Assembly (NCBI RefSeq): GCF_041260155.1
Contig: NC_091928.1
Coordinates: 42,655,327 to 42,719,326 of the forward strand
From: Ptychodera flava
Taxonomy: Eukaryota; Hemichordata; Enteropneusta; Ptychoderidae
Length of the DNA: 64,000 bases
Reading direction: 5' to 3'
This document shows positions 47,009 to 56,859 of the stretch, one piece after another. The first letter of the stretch is position 1. Each line of letters begins with the position of its first letter. The position numbers were made by a program, and so were the translations under genes. The notes beneath the pieces were generated by a model. The model had not been told where the DNA came from and ran no database searches. It worked only from the letters and a program-made list of their open reading frames with translations.

Positions 47009-48209
47009 GGGTAAGCCTGATTCACGTGCCGCGTGCCCGGCCACGAGCCACGATCCGAGTCCCACGAGCCAAAGTTCACGATGCACGATTAGCATGTTAA
47101 GCTGGAAATAGGTGGATTTTCACTCTCATTTAATTGGTTGATAAATCAACATTCGGGCTTCAACGCCTCCTTCTTAATGCATGAACTGGTGACCAGCGAA
47201 TGTGTGTTTACGAATTCTACATCAAAGGGCATATGTAGAAAGGGACTCGAGTGAAATTATAGGGAGGGAGGGCCAGTATTTTTCAAAATCACACTGGCCG
47301 TAAAATTGTAACATCAATCAGTAGACCAATAGTTTTGTAGACCATATGGTAAGATTGCTATATTTCAAATATCTAGGTCTGAAGCCATGATAATATTAAG
47401 AAGATTTTTACAATATCATTTTGGAGAATTTATGACCTTTGACCTGCCCTTTCCCCCTCTGCAACTAAGCTGTGGCTTATCCTACGTGACAGTCAAAGAC
47501 GGTGGTGTCTATCGAACTGTGACTGGTATGGGACACCAACCTTCGACCCTCAAATCATCAAGTACCTCACTAATTATGCACATCTATAAATTATAGACTA
47601 GCTAACAGAGGTGGAGGTCTGAAGTTTAGTGGACGGAGATGATTATGTTAACTAAAATTTCGGCTAACATATCAAGCGACCAGGATGATATTTGAACTAG
47701 CCAATATTGCTATAGGTGTGATATTTTCTGGACGGCGAGCATGGGAGGACAGTGTAGAGCAGAAATATCAAGCAACAAGGATGACCTTTGACCTGAATTT
47801 AACTTATTTGCCAGTATAATAGTGCAACAGCCTTCATATTTGGTGGGATGAGGCGTCAAATTATGAATTAGTAAATATCTGTCAAATAAAATATTATTGA
47901 TGGCGACTATAGCACTTACAGGGATGGCATAACGATTGGGGAAAGTCACTTTTCTCAGCATCATTTTGAAAAATTCGCCCTCCCGCCCTATAATTTTTTT
48001 CCAGTCCCTAAACGGCCAGCACATGTTGAATTCGTGAACACATATCGCAGGTCACCACTTTATGCACATTTACAGTGAAGATGAATCGACAAAGTGAATT
48101 AGAGTGAAAATGCACCTATTTCTACTAGCTTAACATGCTAATCATGCATCGTGAACTTTGGCATGCGGCTCGTGACTCGTGGCTCGCGGCACGTGAATTA
48201 GGCTTACCC
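47009..48209. mobile_element. Non-autonomous DNA element with very long inverted repeats, 8 bp target duplication (hAT-like)
   Basis: The ends read GGGTAAGCCTGATTCACGTG and, inverted, GGGTAAGCCTAATTCACGTG. Inverted homology continues, with gaps, for roughly 280-290 bp on each side (through GTTAAGCT..AAATAGGTG, GGTGACC..GCGA and AATTATAGGG.GGGAGGG). Flanks are GTTATTTTG on the left and GTTACTTG on the right; units 1 and 2 have the unfilled GTTATTTG (near 28113 and 37252), consistent with an 8 bp duplication. An 8 bp duplication fits hAT. No transposase is encoded; the two open frames inside have no recognisable domain. Confidence 0.82.
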
Positions 48210-48672
48210 GTTACTTGGATAGTGTTTAGACTCTGTCGGGTGGCGTTCTTGAGGTCGCACTTGACTTCGACCACCATGTTATTGTTGACCCTTTAAATAC
48301 ACTAAATCCGTAGTCAGAAAGTATTTTCTTTGATCATTAAGTCATTAGGCTGCTCATCGAACGTTTATGAGTCCTGCATCACGGCATGGAAAGCGTCCCT
48401 GCTATATGACAGACGCGGATCAGCTCAGTGACGTTTATATTGAAGTCTACGAGGCAATCATTTTTAGTCGATAGGGCATGCGGAAAATCCCCCCATCCAA
48501 TTCTACAGATATCGCCAAACTAACTTCAGATACCGATTTCTAGGTACTTCATAGTATCTTACGCATTTTTGATACATTTTACACAAATAAAAACCCACTT
48601 GCGTACAATCATACGCAAGCTTTGAAACCGTAACGGAAATGCATCGTTTATATTATGTATAAAGTAGATTAT
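48210..48672. other. Spacer of unit 3 downstream of gene copy 6; no gene
   Basis: Unit-shared DNA matching about 28.13-28.60 kb and 37.26-37.72 kb. Confidence 0.6.
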
Positions 48673-48697
48673 CCAGGATAAGATTACATTCTTGCAG
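48673..48697 (-). promoter_or_regulatory. Conserved 3' flank block, copy 6
   Basis: The minus strand reads CTGCAAGAATGTAATCTTAT about 70 bp past the stop codon. Confidence 0.45.
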
Positions 48698-48768
48698 GCA
48701 TAGGTAATTGATCGGTAGCATGGATTTCTTATCACATGGTGACATCACACTTAACTCAGTCTCTTTAT

Positions 48769-51700
48769 TCAGGCTTTCTTGCCATCTCCGTTACCGTTGC
48801 CACAATCAATGTGTATGTAGTAGTTGCCATCTATTTTCTTCAAGAAAACGAGAAACTTTTCCGCTTTGATAAGTGATCCATCGTCTTTGAACGTGGAAAA
48901 TGTACCGCAGCTGTATGCCAGGTCTCCAAAACCAGCTGCTTCTTCTTGAGTGATAGCCATCTTGGCAACACCACTAGTCTTCATCGACTGGAGGATGTTG
49001 TCAATAACTGGAAAGAAATCGAGACTTATGAAACAGCAAAGTGGCAATACGATGGTTGTAAGAGAATAAGTTTGATTTGAAAAATATATCAATTTATGTG
49101 CTTAATTTGAGGAACCCGTATTGAATATCTGCTGGTAATACGCAATACAGTCCAGAAACTCAACATGTTGTTAATTATTTTAGCATCACCTGGACAGAGC
49201 ATAATTTCTGCAAAGTGGTATATACAGTGAGTATAAACACAGAGTATCTCCGAGTTCAAGTTTTTCTTGTGCCATTGTAATGAAACAGTATAACTAAACA
49301 TGGCTAAAGTCAATTACATTGTTTGTTGACCAATGCCTTGTGCAGTTTGCCTTAAGGTAAAGGGCGACGAATTCGGACGCGCACACGCTTTAGAACGTTT
49401 CTGCGCAGATTTAACTCCAGCCTGTCGCAAATGGGTTACTCTGTAGCGCATGTATTTAACATCACCTGTCATTGTTGAAATTGCGCTTTTACCTAATTTT
49501 TTTGACCCAGTCTCTTAGAAATACATGTGACCTATAATTTTGTCATATTTTGACCCCTAGGAAGCTGATTTTTATTCAATACGAGCGAAAAATTAACATT
49601 TCTCTCCCATTTACATGGCACATATTACCCATTCACCTGGAGATATTGTAAAAAGTAGCGTGGTGACACCCTTTTATTAAAAGTTTAAACTAAATGGTAC
49701 TATGTCAGGATTTTATTCGCCAAGTTTGCTCAAAATGACACCATTCAAAGCGACAGGAAGAAAGTTCGAAAATTATGTAGTGATATAATTTCGATATCGT
49801 CATTTTGTAATCGATACTTATGTAAAATTTCTTTACAAACATCATGAAAACTATACATTCGATAGATATGGATCTTAAGTCTTGGTATTTATTAAAATTA
49901 ACTCATTTGCTAAGCTTTTATAATTGCTTTCTTTAGTTTAAGTGAATTATATCATTTTTATTTATTTCTAACGACGCCATTTTAACGTCCGTTTCCATGG
50001 AAACGAGCGTGGTGACCCCCATTCTTTATTTTATTTTTGCCCTTGCACAACTTCAAAGAATATTTGTGCAAAGTTCAAAAAAATGACACCACAACTTAAT
50101 TTTGACGTAATTCGTAGTACTTCACCTTAACAAGGTTGTAAGAACTAATTCTCTATATTTAACTAATTAAAATGCTTATAAGATTTCATAGAATATTTGT
50201 CAATTTGAACATAACTAAATGGATAATTCTCGGTGTTCAGCTGTCCCTAGGGCGGAGTTACGGTCGCACATTCATATATCACAAGCATTATACGCAACTC
50301 TACAGACTTATTTACCGAGAAGCACTCAAATTTAGTGATCGTTTTCAGGGCCTGAAAAATATAATTTTTATTCACTTGTCTCAGGACAACTAGCCACCAT
50401 TTCTACTTGTCCGTAGCAGAAACTCACTGGCCCTGAATTAAAAAAAATAATTCTGCCTTTATCCAGATTGTGGGACCTCTCCTACGATGTGTTTGACAAA
50501 ATCGTGGTATTTACAGTTTGTAATTGTAAAAAAGTATATTACTATACTGAAATTAACTTAGTATGCTTTTGTCTTTTATGAGGATTCTTGCCAGTTACCG
50601 GATTACATATGTTTAACAGAAATGTTTTATTACACTTATGACTGCATAACTAGAAGTGATTGAAGGGGAAGTCTAATGCACACATTTTACATAATTTTTT
50701 TCACTTCCGCTGTAAGGTTTACTTCATTTTTATAATTGCCCCAATGATTGAAACACTTCCATTAAAATTGCGAAAAAACAGGTTGAAAACACTGAAAATC
50801 TGGAGAGGAACTCCTTTTTCCTCATAGTAATAGCAACTTGCCATACCACTATTTTGACAAGCTAGGTGACTTTTGTCAATGTCAGCTACAATCAAGGTAG
50901 GGGGTCTTGACCATATAAAGAATTCAGAACGGCGACCTTCTCAAGATTGCTGTGGACGATTGAAGAGTTGCAGTGGACTCCTTCTGGAGAAATTTACGGC
51001 AAGATACTACTTTGAAAGACAGGGATATATGATGCTTCAACAAAATTTTGGGTTTATTGATATTTTTAGGTAAAGTATAGAGCTTCTAGCACACCAAATA
51101 CAAGGGCAGTCAATTCCGTTTGATGCTCTATGCAGCGTGCCTCGAAATTTGATTCTCCGTACTGCACTGCACTAGCAGGTTTCATTTTCAAGTTGCTTGT
51201 CAATAACGTTTGCTGTAATGTTCCACTGTCCATATTGTTTGGTGAAAAGTTAGTTGTTCTTTTTAAATGATCGAGTCTTCCGCTTCAAACACCATTGTCT
51301 GGTTACTACATCTCATCATACATTTTACATGTAAAATGAGTGGGGAAGTACGTGGCCCGGCATTTGATTTTTTTTCAATCTTTTATTGTAAAATATCATC
51401 CCGACTGACGGGGGAAACCCCCCTAAACAACAAATCTGCTCTTTACATTAATTTATTAACTCTCTCAAAAGAATGCAGTACGTCAACTTTTAAGTGCATC
51501 TCTTTAAGAAGATTGTATCTTACGTTGAATTCGTTTTGAAAACCGTGTCGATAGGTACATTTACATTTGCAATCCAAAATTTATGGATACTCCATTTTCA
51601 AACTAAAATTAGAAGTTGTACAGATTTTCTATGTGTGTCAGTAATGGTACTTACATTACACTCTGTGAAAATAATATCTGATGGTGATATTTCAATTTCT

Positions 51701-53012
51701 TTCCCTACTAATCTTTTAATAACATTTTTGCTTTGGTCCAGCATCATACAGCAATTGAACACTTTAAAAATCTATGTTCCAAGGAATCTATTTCTTGGCA
51801 AACTGAACACAACTGTTACATTGTATCTTTTATCTTCCAAAAATACAAATATTTGTTACATGGGAGTAGACGGTGCAAAAGCTTCCATTGGAACTCTCTT
51901 AGTTTAAATTCATTTGTAATATAATACACATTTTTCCAAATAAGGTTGATTTCTGATTCTCTAGGAGTTACATCTAAATTGTGAAACCATTTCAAAAGCT
52001 GCATGGTACATAGGGAGATCTGCACGCTTTCGTATGAGAATGGAATACAGTGCCTTGCATGTCAATTTGTTCAGGGGAATTTTACTGTCATTGGCAGAAA
52101 CCTCAAAATTATCATCTGTAAAGACCATGGAGTAAAAACAACAATATTTCCTAGACGGTCCGGCATTTGATTTTTGTTCCAGGGTCCAGTGCTAGTTGAG
52201 GCTCGTCGCCTTGCTTATACCATGTCGCAAACTGTTACAGAGTGTCTGATTTTCCTACGTGTTTTGGTTGTGACAAAAAATTTACTAAATTTTAAATGTT
52301 TAATTGTCGCAAAATGAAGCAATAAGCAGTATGGGCTTCCGGGTGTGTAATTTTGTAGCTAAAAACGTAGTCTGTCTGATCTTCCCCTTGCCCTGAATTT
52401 GGCGAGTCCCAGTGGCCAATGTAAGGTACCTTTGGGGAACATTGTTTCTCATTTTACGCTGAAAGACGCAAGATCGCACTCTTGGCAAAACATTGAGTTT
52501 GGTCTCAACTTCATGCCGGCGGTCAAGTGAGGGCTGGTTTTGTATTTGTCAGTATTAGACATCAGTCTGTCCCGGGCATCGAGCAAGCGTATTTTTCATA
52601 AGGCAAATCCCAATAGTTTATACAAAGTTAAAACAAAGAGTTCTTCAAGTTTTGGGACGAAGGTTGGCGAAATGTTAAGAGGCTGAACAATTATCGAGGA
52701 TATGCGGATGCAGAATTAGAGAAATACCCAGTGATTGTCAGTGAAAGAATAAATATCTAATTCTTGGCATAGAGGTCCTCAATATCTTTAACTTCGGCTA
52801 GGTTTACATAAAAGTGTATGATCACTCAAGCTGATCTCAAGAAGCCAATGCTTACCTTTGCGCCCATTCTGCTCTTCCTTACCAGGAAAGAGTAGCCTGC
52901 AGTCTTCAGTGAAGAGTTCACTGTATGGTTTTACATCTCCAGACTCATACAGGGCCGTCATTTTGGCATACTTATCATTCAGAACAGTGCGGATGTCAGC
53001 TGAATCGGCCAT
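48769..53012 (-). CDS. SnoaL-like / DUF4440 (NTF2-like fold) protein, copy 6 (two exons)
   Basis: Exon 1 is 52856-53012 and exon 2 is 48769-49007, giving 131 residues; donor AAAG|GTAAGC, acceptor TTCCAG|TT, phase 1 intron. All family landmarks are present. Odd points against the other copies: Leu instead of His in Tyr-Ser-Glu-His-Phe (it reads Ser-Glu-Leu-Phe), Pro after Val-Lys, and Phe-Leu in the FLVFLKK strand. If the His lines the pocket, as polar residues at this position do in some cone-fold proteins, its loss could change ligand or activity; that is inference. The intron is 3.8 kb because it hosts a TTAA element and a LINE. Promoter type matches copies 4 and 5. Confidence 0.84.
49352..50130. 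mobile_element. TTAA-target MITE-like DNA element, copy B (intron of copy 6)
   Basis: The element 49356-50126 (771 bp) is flanked on both sides by a perfect TTAA. It is the same family as 24840-25613 in opposite orientation: it opens GGTAAAGGGCGACG and closes CGTAGTACTTCACC. Copy 5 has the empty TTAA site near 38397. The two elements share nearly every phrase, including TTTCCATGGAAACG. Non-coding. Confidence 0.85.
51373..52159 (-). mobile_element. 5'-truncated LINE fragment with 16 bp target duplication
   Basis: The minus strand encodes the C-terminal end of a non-LTR retrotransposon polyprotein: Leu-Arg-Glu-Phe-Gln-Trp-Lys-Leu-Leu-His-Arg-Leu-Leu-Pro ... Lys-Ile-Lys-Asp, then Cys-x2-Cys ... 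Glu-His-x4-Cys, the zf-RVT zinc knuckle found after the reverse transcriptase in L1/Tx1-like LINEs. The frame changes once between the two parts and has a stop after the knuckle. The 3' end has AATAAA and a short A run (T run on the plus strand at 51373). Flanking repeats CCGGCATTTGATTTTT lie at 51357-51372 and 52160-52175; the unfilled site is at about 30508-30523. Dead-on-arrival insertion. Confidence 0.85.
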
Positions 53013-53245
53013 ATTGACCGCTGGATTCTAAAATTTTAGTCTGGTTCCCTGACCCCTTTATACCGTTTGCTGCGCTGCTAACGAAAATAGGGGGTGCGTT
53101 CGGCAATACGATCATGATCATGATTGGCCAATCATGATCGTGATCATCCGTTCGAATACTAGTACGCCCAATAACAATCATGATTGACAATCACAGCAAT
53201 CGTGCCGCGGGGCGTGATTGGTGTGATTACAAGATGGCGGACAAC
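53013..53245 (-). promoter_or_regulatory. Promoter of copy 6: TATA box, CCAAT palindrome, YY1-like site
   Basis: TATAAAG at 53056-53062 on the coding strand, about 44 bp from the ATG; imperfect palindrome at about 53108-53148 centred on ATTGGCCAAT (53123-53132) with ATCATGATCATG arms; then repeated TGATTG/CAATCA motifs near 53165-53205 and CAAGATGGCGG at 53229-53240. Same order and spacing as copy 4. Confidence 0.65.
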
Positions 53246-53330
53246 ACAGCTGTCGGTTCTGAAAGCAGAAATGGCGGTAATTATTTATGTCTAGATCTGA
53301 TCATGAAAGATTGGGGCACACAACTTTAAT
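53233..53330 (+). other. Possible divergent first exon, unit 3
   Basis: ATGGCGGACAACACAGCTG opens a frame of about 32 codons, with a candidate donor GGCG|GTAATT after codon 15. Counterpart of 31753-31815. No downstream exon seen. Confidence 0.25.
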
Positions 53331-53416
53331 GTAGATTGAGTATCAGTTTTGCTGGATTAGTAGAAGTGGCAAACAGTTGCAACAAATTATGTGAATTAAA
53401 CATTGTAATTAACCCA

Positions 53417-54085
53417 GTGTGTGCAAAGGGGAAAGAAATCAGTCCCCTGGGGTGGGGAGGGAGGGTTTTTTGTGCAACGGTTTGCCTGATTTGATTTTGT
53501 TAATTTTGACTGTGATATTTCAAATAAAGATTTCTACTCTACACTGTTTGACTGCTTTATATATTACCGACAAGTCCTTATCTCCTCTCCAACTTGTGTA
53601 TACACCACTGTAATTGCTCCGAAAACATTGCCAACTTGCTAATCCGCTGTCCGTATCAGCGGATTAATTGATTAAGTCCACACCACAGCCGTCACACACG
53701 TAGTCCTTATAATACTGCATATGGGACGGCTGTGGTGTTGACTCAATCAATTAATCCGCTGATACGGACAGCGGATTAGCAAATTGGCGATGTTTTCGGA
53801 GCAATTACAGTGGTGTATACACAAGTTGGAGAGGAGATAAGGACTTGTCGGTAATATATAAAGCAGTCAGACGGTGTGGAGTCGAAATCTTTATTTTTAT
53901 TTGAAATACCACATTCAAAATTAATAAAATCACTTGTAGTAATAAAGAAAGCAGTCAGACGGTTTGGAGTTGAACTCTTCATTTGAAATATCACAGTCAA
54001 AATTAAAATCAAATAAGGTAAACCGTTGCACAAAAAACCTCCCTCCCCATCAAGGGGACTGATTTCTTTCCCCTGTGGTGTGTGC
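53417..54085. mobile_element. Foldback (palindromic) DNA element, 653 bp, copy 1
   Basis: The element 53425-54077 is almost one long inverted repeat: AGGGGAAAGAAATCAGTCCCCT at both ends, then matching arms through ACAAGTTGGAGAGGAGATAAGG, and a centre with nested palindromes (TAATCCGCTG-TCCGTAT-CAGCGGATTA on both sides; CACCACAGCCGTC / GACGGCTGTGGTG). It is flanked by GTGTGTGC at 53417-53424 and 54078-54085. Units 1 and 2 have the single site (GTGTGTGCCGGGGTGG near 31930 and 40451). The 8 bp duplication and CA(C)AGGGG-type ends suggest a hAT-related foldback. Its open frames are arm translations without meaning. Confidence 0.85.
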
Positions 54086-54449
54086 CAGGGTGAAGACTAA
54101 CTAATGCGAGAACCAAGGATTGAGAATTGCCTCTTTAAGGTAGCTAAGCTTATGTATCTAATCGGTCAATTTTCTGTCGTGTTTTCAAAATTCTCTGAGA
54201 ATACGCCTTAAAGTAGGCCCTGTCATTGAGATGTGTCGCTAGTTCAAAATAAGTAATGGCTTCCATGTACTTCATTATTTTTAAAATTTAAAACAAATGC
54301 ACGTGGCTATCCAACGTCAAATCCGGGAGCTTTTGTAAATATCGTCGATACATTTGCATCGATATTTGCATAATCCACCACGAATGACACAACGGTGCCT
54401 AATTTACATCGTGACGTGTTGGGGCTCTCCAAACACCAGGATTACTTCG

Positions 54450-54696
54450 TTGAAAGCGAATTGTTCTTGGTTCCGATGCCGAGAAAACTGTGTATTGTAA
54501 ATGCATTGTCATACTGGCTTGCAGCTATGCCTGTTGCAGCAGTGACAACTGCTCTTCTTGGTAAGGCCCTTATGATCTTTTTCACAAGACTTGTTTTTCC
54601 TGTACCAGCACTTCCACAGAAGAAAACGTTTTTTCTTTCCACAGCCCACTTCAGTACTTTGATATTATCTGCTGTAACTGTTTCCATCACTAAAAC
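54450..54696 (-). pseudogene. PIF1-like helicase exon fragment at the array edge
   Basis: An exon begins after CCACAG at 54696 and encodes Asn-Val-Phe-Phe-Cys-GSAGTGKT (Walker A), then Ala-Val-Val-Thr-Ala-Ala-Thr-Gly-Ile-Ala-Ala and Ile-His-Ser-Phe-Leu-Gly-Ile-Gly, the motif I/Ia region of PIF1-family DNA helicases. It is cut at about 54449, precisely where unit 3 homology ends, so the rest of the helicase is lost here. No further helicase exon is seen upstream to 57 kb. It may be a host PIF1-like gene or a Helitron helicase fragment; with an intron boundary and no Helitron Rep, host origin is a little more likely. Confidence 0.75.
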
Positions 54697-56180
54697 CTGT
54701 GGAACAACCAGAATACATTATGACAACATATTAAAGAAATGAAGTCCTCAGCACAATAAATCTCCCAAATGATACAACTGAAAAATCAGCTTATTGAGCT
54801 TATTTCTCTATTAACCAAGCAAGAGTTGTATTTTTATGAACAACTTCAGTGCTATATTTTAATGTACCCAGTTCATTATTAGCGAATTGTATTATTTGAG
54901 AAAATATGAACTTATTGTGATGTAAATCACGGTTATGGGGTTTGGTATTTGTTCAAACACGTCGATCGCGTTCCAAAAACTGTGAGCCGCCATTACCTGA
55001 GGTTGGTAATGGCGTCCTAGAAATGTTTTTGAACGCTACAGGGCCTTCAGCATTGTAGCTCTACTGGTGAGCGAGGTCACAAAAAAACCAAACTCACCGA
55101 CCACCTCACCGTGCACCGTATAGCTACAATTTTGCAGCTAAGATACAAGTGCCTTATCAAACCGCGGACCGTGATTGGACACCATGTACATTTGTGAATG
55201 TCAAACGATTCGCGCACATCACGGGAAAATGAACTGAAGAACTGAATCAGTTTTAATCGATTTTTTCAGACAATTTTGTCATACTCAAACCATAGAAAGT
55301 GTGATTAAACATGGGCTTACCTTGGCTAGTACTGTCTATTGCGGTGGACGGCTGACAAAACCTTGGCAACACAACGCAATCGATCGAGCGAGAGAACCAC
55401 GCTTCACCACACGAACTTGACCCCAATCAAAAGCAGACTGGTCCCTGGGAAATATGTTTACAAGTTTGCCCATATCTAAACAACGTAAAGGTCAAAGGTT
55501 TCAACTTCCGACTTCCTGCTTTACGGACGTCCTCATGCCATGAGCTGCACGCAAGGCACTGGTAGGGTTTGCACTGTTCGCGACCATATACACGCTTGAA
55601 ATTAGAGTAGCTGGCTCTCCTCTGCCATCGAAATACACTGGCTGCAGTAGATTCTGGATAAATGGTCATGACTGGCCGAAATTTAGTAATTTCTAAAAAC
55701 ATTTCAGGAAAGCTATTTACCTTCCCATTCTAGTAACCATTCCTATCTTTTGCGATGTCCTTGTAATGGAGTGTAAAATAAGTAGAGTCGCAGAGGCTAG
55801 GTTAGGTTATATAACCATTTATTTTATTTACTCCGATCAGTCAGAGCATGAAAAAAGGAGAGAAAATGATACAGAAAACAGTGTGAAAAACTCAGTAATA
55901 ATTTTTGGATAGCCTGTGATTGCGTGCGTGAATGACAATGGCGGATATGACATCAGAGTGGGACACTTCTATTTTGGTACCAGGGGTGAGCAGGGTCAGA
56001 GAACCCTGATAAACGTACTGAAAAAAGTATTTTCCTAGCGATGCTGTCAAGGGAACTTCGATGTCTCATTGTTTTACATCTTTTAATAGTTTCTTTGATC
56101 TGAGCAGTTTTACCAACTGTAATGGTATATTTGTTGATTGTAAGGAGATTAGTGGGTAGCCATGTGGCCTCGGTTTTCAA
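54697..56180. other. Intergenic; no gene recognised
   Basis: Holds a short hairpin, CGCCATTACC / GGTAATGGCG (54988-55014). A minus-strand frame at 55427-55702 has several Cys but no recognised domain. A GTCAAAGGTTTC-containing strip near 55490 has a weak echo near 58903. Confidence 0.5.
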
Positions 56181-56859
56181 GTTCAACCACAGGGTACAGT
56201 CCCCTGGGGGGTGTTTTTTGTGCAACGGTTTACCTTATTTGATTTTATTAATTTTGACTATGATATTTCAAATAAAGAGTTCAACTCTACACCGTCTGAC
56301 TGCTTTATTATTACCCACAAATCCTTATCTACTCTCCAACTTGTGTATACACCTCTGTAATTGCTCCGAAAACATTGCCAACTTGCTAATCCGCTGTCCG
56401 TATCAGCGGATTAAGTGATTGAGTCAACACCACAGCCGTCCCACACGCATTAAAATCCTTATTTCACTACGTGTGGGACGGCTGTGGTGTTGACTTAATA
56501 AGCTAATCCGCTGATACGCTCAGTCATTAACAAGTTGGCAATGTTTGCGCAGCAATTAGAGTGGTATGTGCACTGGTTGAAGAGGAGATAAGGAATTGTA
56601 GGTATTGGAAACACAGTCAGACAGTTTGGAGTCGAAAGCAAGTTGGCAATGTTTTTGGAGCAATTACAGTGGTGTATACATAAGTTGGAGAGGAGATAAG
56701 GACTTGTCGGTAATAATAAAGCAGTCAGACGGTGTGAGTTGAACTCTTTATTTGAAATATCACAGTCAAAATTAATAAAATCAAATAAGGTAAACCGTTG
56801 CACAAAAAACACCTTCCTCCCCACCCCAGGGGACTGTCCCCTGTACCCTATGGTTCAAC
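56181..56859. mobile_element. Foldback (palindromic) DNA element, copy 2
   Basis: Same family as 53425-54077: shared arms (GTGCAACGGTTTACC, CTTATCT.CTCTCCAACTTG, CCGAAAACATTGCCAACTTG) and the CACCACAGCCGTCCCACACG hairpin. Its outer ends are different, GTTCAACCACAGGGTAC against inverted GTTGAACCATAGGGTAC. The right arm contains an internal tandem duplication of about 110 bp (AAGTTGGCAATGTTT at about 56531 and 56639). No coding capacity. Confidence 0.75.

Larger units (their letters stand above)
49008..52855 (-). other. Intron of copy 6 (3.8 kb) with two insertions
   Basis: Intron shared with copies 4 and 5, enlarged by the TTAA element and the LINE fragment described separately. The minus-strand frame at 52300-52488 lies in DNA shared with the other introns but is not kept there. 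Confidence 0.65.
44450..54449. repeat. Segmental duplication unit 3 (about 10.0 kb) with gene copy 6
   Basis: Homology to units 1 and 2 starts near ATGCCAGCTACCATAGGCAAG and stops abruptly after CCAGGATTACTTCG at about 54449, where the other units continue with GTCTGTCAACAATAAACC. It contains four private insertions: a long-TIR element, a TTAA element, a LINE and a foldback element. Confidence 0.85.

Noticed and set aside
53776-54033. Frames in the foldback element (also 53419-53613, 56122-56418 and 56495-56824)
   Set aside because: The same arm sequence read in both directions gives mirror frames; no domain.
55427-55702. 91-codon minus-strand frame with several Cys, as a possible exon
   Set aside because: No recognisable domain, no second copy and no clear splice sites.
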